This document shows positions 60,742-64,000 of a DNA stretch of 64,000 bases, piece after piece. The stretch is from Corynebacterium pelargi (GTDB lineage Bacteria; Actinomycetota; Actinomycetes; Mycobacteriales; Mycobacteriaceae): assembly GCF_014635485.1 (NCBI RefSeq), contig NZ_BMCX01000003.1, positions 1 to 64,000 on the forward strand, given 5' to 3'. A model generated the notes under the pieces. The model was not told the DNA's origin, did no database searches, and saw only the letters and a list, made by a program, of their open reading frames with translations. Positions within the stretch are counted from its first letter, which is position 1; every line of letters begins with the position of its first letter. Made by a program: the position numbers and the translations under genes.

Positions 60742-61262
60742 AGCTTGTCTACCAAGCCCCGCAACTGCAGCACCAAGGGATGATCCAGGCGTGCTTCGAG
60801 CTTGGCGAGCACGCTGTGATACCACCAGCATTGGCCCTCATAGCCGCTGCGAAATCTTTCCCACACTTCTTCCCCGGCATCGCGATCTCTGAGTGTGCAC
60901 AGCAAATTATGCACCTTATCTGCGGCAATAATCTTTAACGCCTCAATCGAGGCATCATCCATACGCTCTAGATAGTCCTCCGCCCTAGCCTGCCAGGTGG
61001 GTAGGGACTGATCCTTACTTACCATCGACACCAGCGTGCGCACCTCGCGGCCGAATTCTTCTTCTAATACCGCAGGATCAAGGGACTGGTCTTCGATACT
61101 GTCGTGCAGAAGTGCTGCGATGCGCGTGGTGTCCGATTCGCCTTCGAGCAGCGTTGCCACGGCAAAGAGGTGCGAGACATAGGGGGTGGCCGTGCCTTTG
61201 CGCACTTGGCCGGCATGGATCTCGGCGGCGCGCTCAATAGCAAAAAGGAGACGTGTGTTCAC
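60738..61262 (-). CDS. HD-domain protein, small alarmone hydrolase-like
   Basis: 174 residues of the RelA/SpoT-type HD fold without synthetase, TGS or ACT domains. Ligands: HAGQVRKG (H16), SHLFAVA (H31), ALLHDSIED (HD at 53-54, ED 57-58) and IIAADKVHNL (D115), the pattern of Mn-dependent (p)ppGpp hydrolases such as Mesh1-like SAHs. Start GTG 61262, with AGGAG only 2 bases upstream; both are inside the terminator hairpin of the preceding tRNA-Glu, whose CCA end is 9 bases before the start codon. Actual alarmone activity is inferred. Confidence 0.85.
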   Translation of the reverse strand: MNTRLLFAIERAAEIHAGQVRKGTATPYVSHLFAVATLLEGESDTTRIAALLHDSIEDQSLDPAVLEEEFGREVRTLVSMVSKDQSLPTWQARAEDYLERMDDASIEALKIIAADKVHNLLCTLRDRDAGEEVWERFRSGYEGQCWWYHSVLAKLEARLDHPLVLQLRGLVDKL

Positions 61263-61269
61263 GTCTCCT
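61242..61269 (-). terminator. tRNA-Glu terminator overlapping the HD gene start
   Basis: On the minus strand AGGAGACGTG pairs perfectly with CACGTCTCCT around AACA and is followed by TTTT(T). It begins 2 bases after the tRNA CCA. The Shine-Dalgarno and the GTG start codon of the HD gene lie in the 5' arm. Confidence 0.9.
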
Positions 61270-61271
61270 GA

Positions 61272-61347
61272 TGGTACCCCGTACGGGATTCGAACCCGTG
61301 TTACCGGCGTGAGAGGCCGGCGTCCTAGGCCACTAGACGAACGGGGC
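61272..61347 (-). tRNA. tRNA-Glu, anticodon CTC (CCA encoded)
   Basis: Cloverleaf with acceptor GCCCCGT/ACGGGGT (G1-U72 wobble as usual in tRNA-Glu), anticodon loop containing CTC, T-loop TTCGAAT and encoded 3' CCA. Body (61275-61347) identical to the second copy at 63014-63086. Confidence 0.97.
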
Positions 61348-61728
61348 TAGTAGCAAGCGGTTGCTTCTCAAGCAATAGTAGAGTGCCGATGTTGTACTCA
61401 ACAAATCGGCACGTCAGGGTAGTAAAAGCGCGGATCCTGAGAAACATTCTCGTCGAAAAGCGAAAGTATCAAGCAGTGGTGTTCTGCGTCCGCTAGAAGG
61501 GGTTAGGACCGATGCTTCTTATAAGGATCGCGCTGTGCGTTTCCTCTTCCATAGCACCTCCGGGTCTCGGGGAATGTTTCCACAGAACCGCTCTGCTCGA
61601 CCACCTTCACCTCATGCCCTTAAGAGCATGAACTTCGTTATTTCTTTCGATGGGGCGAAACTGCTCTGTTAGCTCTGATGCTAGACCCAATGCTGGCTTC
61701 TGGGAAGAGAAAAACGAGAAATTTTTTT
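61348..61728. other. Gene-free stretch between tRNA-Glu and the cutinase gene
   Basis: About 380 bp without a credible reading frame; short frames here lack ribosome binding sites or family features. It contains a hairpin TCATGC...GCATGA (about 61612-61632) and an A/T-rich end next to the cutinase stop. It must hold the tRNA-Glu promoter. An unrecognised small RNA cannot be excluded. Confidence 0.5.
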
Positions 61729-62880
61729 CTAAAGATCAAACACCTGCCACGTCAATTGCGCCTGATCAGATTTGGGGCCATAGAGCTTATCCATCAGCTT
61801 CCACAGCGGATAGCCAATCATCTGCCAATAGCCGTGGTGGATATCGGCGGGTTTCGGCTCAATATCCTTGTGCTCACCGGTGACCTCGGAGGCAATGCGG
61901 CTTAATTCCATCGCCATCCAATCATCCACACGCACCCCATCGATGGTGGTGAAATCCCTGCGCTCGCCGGTATAGGTGGTGTGTTGCGAGGCCTGCAGCA
62001 TCACCTTGGCCAGCGAGGTTGAGGGCAACTGAGCCACCATCGCCATCTCACTGGCAAGTAAGCGGGCTTGATCAAAGCGGCTATCGCTTTCCAAATACGG
62101 TGTGGCATCGCTGCGCTCATCTTGGGCGCGGGCAAAGGCAATCACAGGATCGCCTTGGATGATCGAGCACACGGGATCATGCAGCGCGCACACCTGCACC
62201 ACATTGAGCCCCTCAAACTCCCCCGGTTGGCGCTCGCCAAGAACGCCGTGACGATCCGATGGGATGGCGCCTTTGTTCGTAAGCGGAAGCGTGGCACCTG
62301 CTGCAGTCTGGTTGCCGATAGCCCTGGAGCGCTTGGGATCAGAAATGAGGTACACCGCCGCCACTCGCTCAGCCGGGATCTGTGTGGCTACATTGCCGGC
62401 AATGTGAGCACCTTGAGAAAACCCAACCAGCAGCACCTTGGTGTCGCTGCACTGGGCTAGAAGCTCCTGGAGATGCTCAAGCAGCCTGCGTTCCCCCTCG
62501 CGCCGTGACACGCCATAGGGCATGGCTTGGGCTTCTTCTTTATCAATGGAGGTGACCATACCGGCACTTGCCGGATAGGGGGTTTGCCAGGCATCTACCC
62601 CATCGAATTGCTCAGCTACTTCTTGGACGAAGTTCCTGCCCTTGCTTAAGCCCGTGATCTGCCCTGGATCCTCCTGGGCGTGGGATTCGCCTGTGCCGGG
62701 GGTAATAGCGATATGCAAGGCCGGGCATTGCGATTGGTGGAAGCCTTCTTGTTGTGACGCCGCTTGCTGGGCTGCTGTTTGCTGGGGCGCTGTTTGCTGG
62801 GGTGCTGCCTGGGCCGGCGGAGCAACAAGTGAAGAAGCAAGCAGGAACGAGACGATGCCAAAAGCTGCAGATCTGCGCAT
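61729..62880 (-). CDS. Secreted cutinase-family esterase with Gln/Ala-rich linker
   Basis: 383 residues. Signal peptide 1-26 (cleavage after APPAQA). A linker with PQQTA/AQQAA repeats (27-45) leads to an alpha/beta-hydrolase of the cutinase family. The nucleophile Ser155 is in GFSQG; Cys pairs CPALHI and QCSD match the cutinase disulfide; DPVC (235-238) supplies the Asp; the catalytic His may be in QHTTY near residue 300. That leaves a ~60-residue insertion between Asp and His and a further C-terminal extension compared with typical ~220-residue cutinases. Such enzymes in mycolate bacteria act on lipid or mycolate esters. TAGTGT 6 bases before the ATG suggests a leaderless mRNA. Confidence 0.88.
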   Translation of the reverse strand: MRRSAAFGIVSFLLASSLVAPPAQAAPQQTAPQQTAAQQAASQQEGFHQSQCPALHIAITPGTGESHAQEDPGQITGLSKGRNFVQEVAEQFDGVDAWQTPYPASAGMVTSIDKEEAQAMPYGVSRREGERRLLEHLQELLAQCSDTKVLLVGFSQGAHIAGNVATQIPAERVAAVYLISDPKRSRAIGNQTAAGATLPLTNKGAIPSDRHGVLGERQPGEFEGLNVVQVCALHDPVCSIIQGDPVIAFARAQDERSDATPYLESDSRFDQARLLASEMAMVAQLPSTSLAKVMLQASQHTTYTGERRDFTTIDGVRVDDWMAMELSRIASEVTGEHKDIEPKPADIHHGYWQMIGYPLWKLMDKLYGPKSDQAQLTWQVFDL

Positions 62881-62978
62881 ATCACTACACTACAATGCCC
62901 GATTTGGGCCTTGGGTGAAGTTGCGAAAGCAAAATGAGTGGGTGCGAAAAGCTGCGAAGGCGAAAAAGCCCTGAATGC

Positions 62979-63007
62979 AAAAAATCAGCCGACGTTTGTC
63001 GACTGAT
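62979..63007 (-). terminator. Terminator of the gltX-tRNA-Gln-tRNA-Glu unit
   Basis: ATCAGTCGAC / GTCGGCTGAT (one G-U pair) with loop AAAC, then TTTTTT on the minus strand, 7 bases after the tRNA-Glu body. Confidence 0.92.
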
Positions 63008-63013
63008 CATTTG

Positions 63014-63086
63014 TACCCCGTACGGGATTCGAACCCGTGTTACCGGCGTGAGAGGCCGGCGTCCTAGGCCACTAGACGAACGGGGC
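63014..63086 (-). tRNA. tRNA-Glu, anticodon CTC (second copy, CCA not encoded)
   Basis: All 73 bases are identical to the body of the tRNA-Glu at 61275-61347, but the 3' flank reads ACAA so CCA must be added enzymatically. It follows tRNA-Gln by 16 bases and shares its terminator. Confidence 0.97.
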
Positions 63087-63102
63087 ATAGGCATAAAGCC
63101 TG

Positions 63103-63174
63103 CTGGCCTACCAGGACTCGAACCTAGAATGACGGTACCAGAAACCGTAGTGTTGCCAATTACACCATAGGCCA
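63103..63174 (-). tRNA. tRNA-Gln, anticodon CTG
   Basis: Acceptor TGGCCTA/TAGGCCA, discriminator G, anticodon loop TTTCTGG giving CTG, T-loop TTCGAGT. CCA is not encoded. Lying beside gltX is meaningful: in actinobacteria without GlnRS, GltX charges this tRNA with Glu for GatCAB amidation. Confidence 0.97.
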
Positions 63175-63256
63175 ATGTTGTGCGGCTGGGCTTTCACCCT
63201 GCTGTGCAACGAGGCTTAATATAACCACATCTACGAAAGCCACACAAACCTGCTGG

Positions 63257-64000
63257 TCAGGCCGCCTGGTATGGGGTTTGCTGGCGCGCAGCGCGCAGGC
63301 GAGCAAGGGTGGATTCCTTGCCCAGCAACTCCATGGACTCGAAAAGCGGCGGCGATACAGCGGCACCCGAGATACCAACGCGCAGCGCACCATAGGCCAC
63401 GCGGGGTTTCAGCTCCAGCTTTTCAATTAATGCGCCGTGCAATGCCTGCTCGATATTGGCGGTATTCCACTCCTCCACGCCCTCAAGCGCGGCGATGCCC
63501 TGTTCAAGGGGTTCGATTGCGGTTTCCTTGAGGTTCTTCTTGGCGGATTTTTCATCCAATTCCAGATCCTCATCGGCTGTCACCAGGAACTTCAGCAGAC
63601 CATAGGCATCGGAGAGCGTCTTGATACGGGTTTGCACCAGATCTGCTGCGATGGCGAACTTCTCCTCCGGGTACTCAAAGTCGTAGTACTCGCGCAGGTA
63701 GTCACGCAGGCGATCGCGGAAATCTTCAGGCGATAGCAGGCGAATATGATCCGCGTTGATCGCTTCGAGCTTCTTTTGATCAAAGCGAGCAGGGTTCGGG
63801 AGGACATCGGCGACGTCGAAATGCTCAACGAGCTCTTCTACCGAGAAGATGTCCTTATCGTGGCTCAAGGACCAACCAAGCAGCGCCAAGTAGTTCAGCA
63901 TGCCCTCAGGGATGATGCCGTGATCGCGGTGGTTGAACAGGTTGGACTGCGGATCGCGCTTGGAAAGCTTCTTATTGCCCTCGCCCATAACAAACGGAAG
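63257..64000 (-). CDS. gltX: Glutamyl-tRNA synthetase, C-terminal part (runs off the window)
   Basis: Class I GluRS; only the last 247 residues are inside the window and the frame is open to base 64000. It includes the KMSKS-type motif KKLSKRDP near the right edge, [12 protein letters not shown] and the alpha-helical anticodon-binding domain, ending [15 protein letters not shown]. The N-terminal HIGH half lies beyond the edge. The two tRNAs it charges (Glu and, by mischarging, Gln) follow directly. Confidence 0.95.
   Translation of the reverse strand, partial: LPFVMGEGNKKLSKRDPQSNLFNHRDHGIIPEGMLNYLALLGWSLSHDKDIFSVEELVEHFDVADVLPNPARFDQKKLEAINADHIRLLSPEDFRDRLRDYLREYYDFEYPEEKFAIAADLVQTRIKTLSDAYGLLKFLVTADEDLELDEKSAKKNLKETAIEPLEQGIAALEGVEEWNTANIEQALHGALIEKLELKPRVAYGALRVGISGAAVSPPLFESMELLGKESTLARLRAARQQTPYQAA

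Noticed and set aside
61650..61905. Short plus-strand frames in the gene-free stretch
   Set aside because: They run into the cutinase gene antisense and show no motif or translation signal.
61348..63013. Prophage or integrative element between the two tRNA-Glu genes
   Set aside because: No integrase, transposase or phage gene is present; only the direct tRNA repeats hint at an integration history.

Overview
The window is a chromosomal segment of a Corynebacterium-type actinobacterium. The evidence is the arg cluster order C-J-B-D-F-R-G-H, a PtsG closely resembling the corynebacterial glucose permease (recalled from memory), an IclR-type regulator (LtbR type) divergent from leuCD, a secreted cutinase-family protein, HelD/HelR- and DUF3515-type actinobacterial proteins, and many genes whose start codon follows a TANNNT -10 box by 6-9 bases with no Shine-Dalgarno (leaderless mRNAs). 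The gene order matches two blocks known from mycobacteria: polA-rpsA-coaE-uvrB-uvrA-infC-pheST-arg-tyrS (here 1-43.4 kb, inverted) and coaD-rsmD-recG-ung-thiL-ddl-gpsA-mutT1-leuCD-gltX (47.2-64 kb). No species is claimed, and no phage, IS element or CRISPR array was seen.

Layout. 0.1-10.7 kb: tyrS and a small Trm112-type gene, then the complete arginine pathway on the minus strand with its repressor ArgR and candidate operator sequences. 10.8-18.7 kb: pheST, a SpoU-type rRNA methyltransferase, an unrecognised 652-residue protein built from two copies of one module, and infC-rpmI-rplT. infC appears to start at ATC and has a leader of about 260 nt with an attenuator-like terminator. 19-29.4 kb: uvrA, a metallo-beta-lactamase-fold hydrolase, a DoxX-like membrane protein with a Lys/Ala-rich tail, a HelR-type RNA-polymerase recycling ATPase, a universal stress protein, uvrB and coaE. 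29.5-34.3 kb: a compact sialic-acid cassette with a sialidase lacking an export signal, a NanT-like symporter and a DUF4862-type protein. 34.3-43.5 kb: ptsG, a coiled-coil lipoprotein, a CPBP membrane protease, rpsA, a methyltransferase and polA. 43.5-47.2 kb: an atypical tRNA-Leu(CAA), a DUF368 (PopT-type) membrane protein and a polar amino-acid ABC importer.

47.2-53.7 kb is one tightly packed minus-strand operon, thiL-ung-DAK2-recG-biotinyl-like-rsmD-coaD. It is followed by a duplicated DUF3515 protein, ddl, gpsA, mutT1, leuCD and ltbR. The right end holds an alarmone-hydrolase-like HD protein whose start codon lies inside the terminator hairpin of a tRNA-Glu gene, a second identical tRNA-Glu, tRNA-Gln and the 3' part of gltX. 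These sit around a secreted cutinase-family gene and a 380-bp gene-free stretch.

The most interesting items for follow-up are the sialidase/NanT/DUF4862 cassette, the tRNA-Glu terminator/HD-gene start overlap, the infC ATC start with its leader, the duplicated-module 652-residue protein, and the HelR gene without a conventional start codon.
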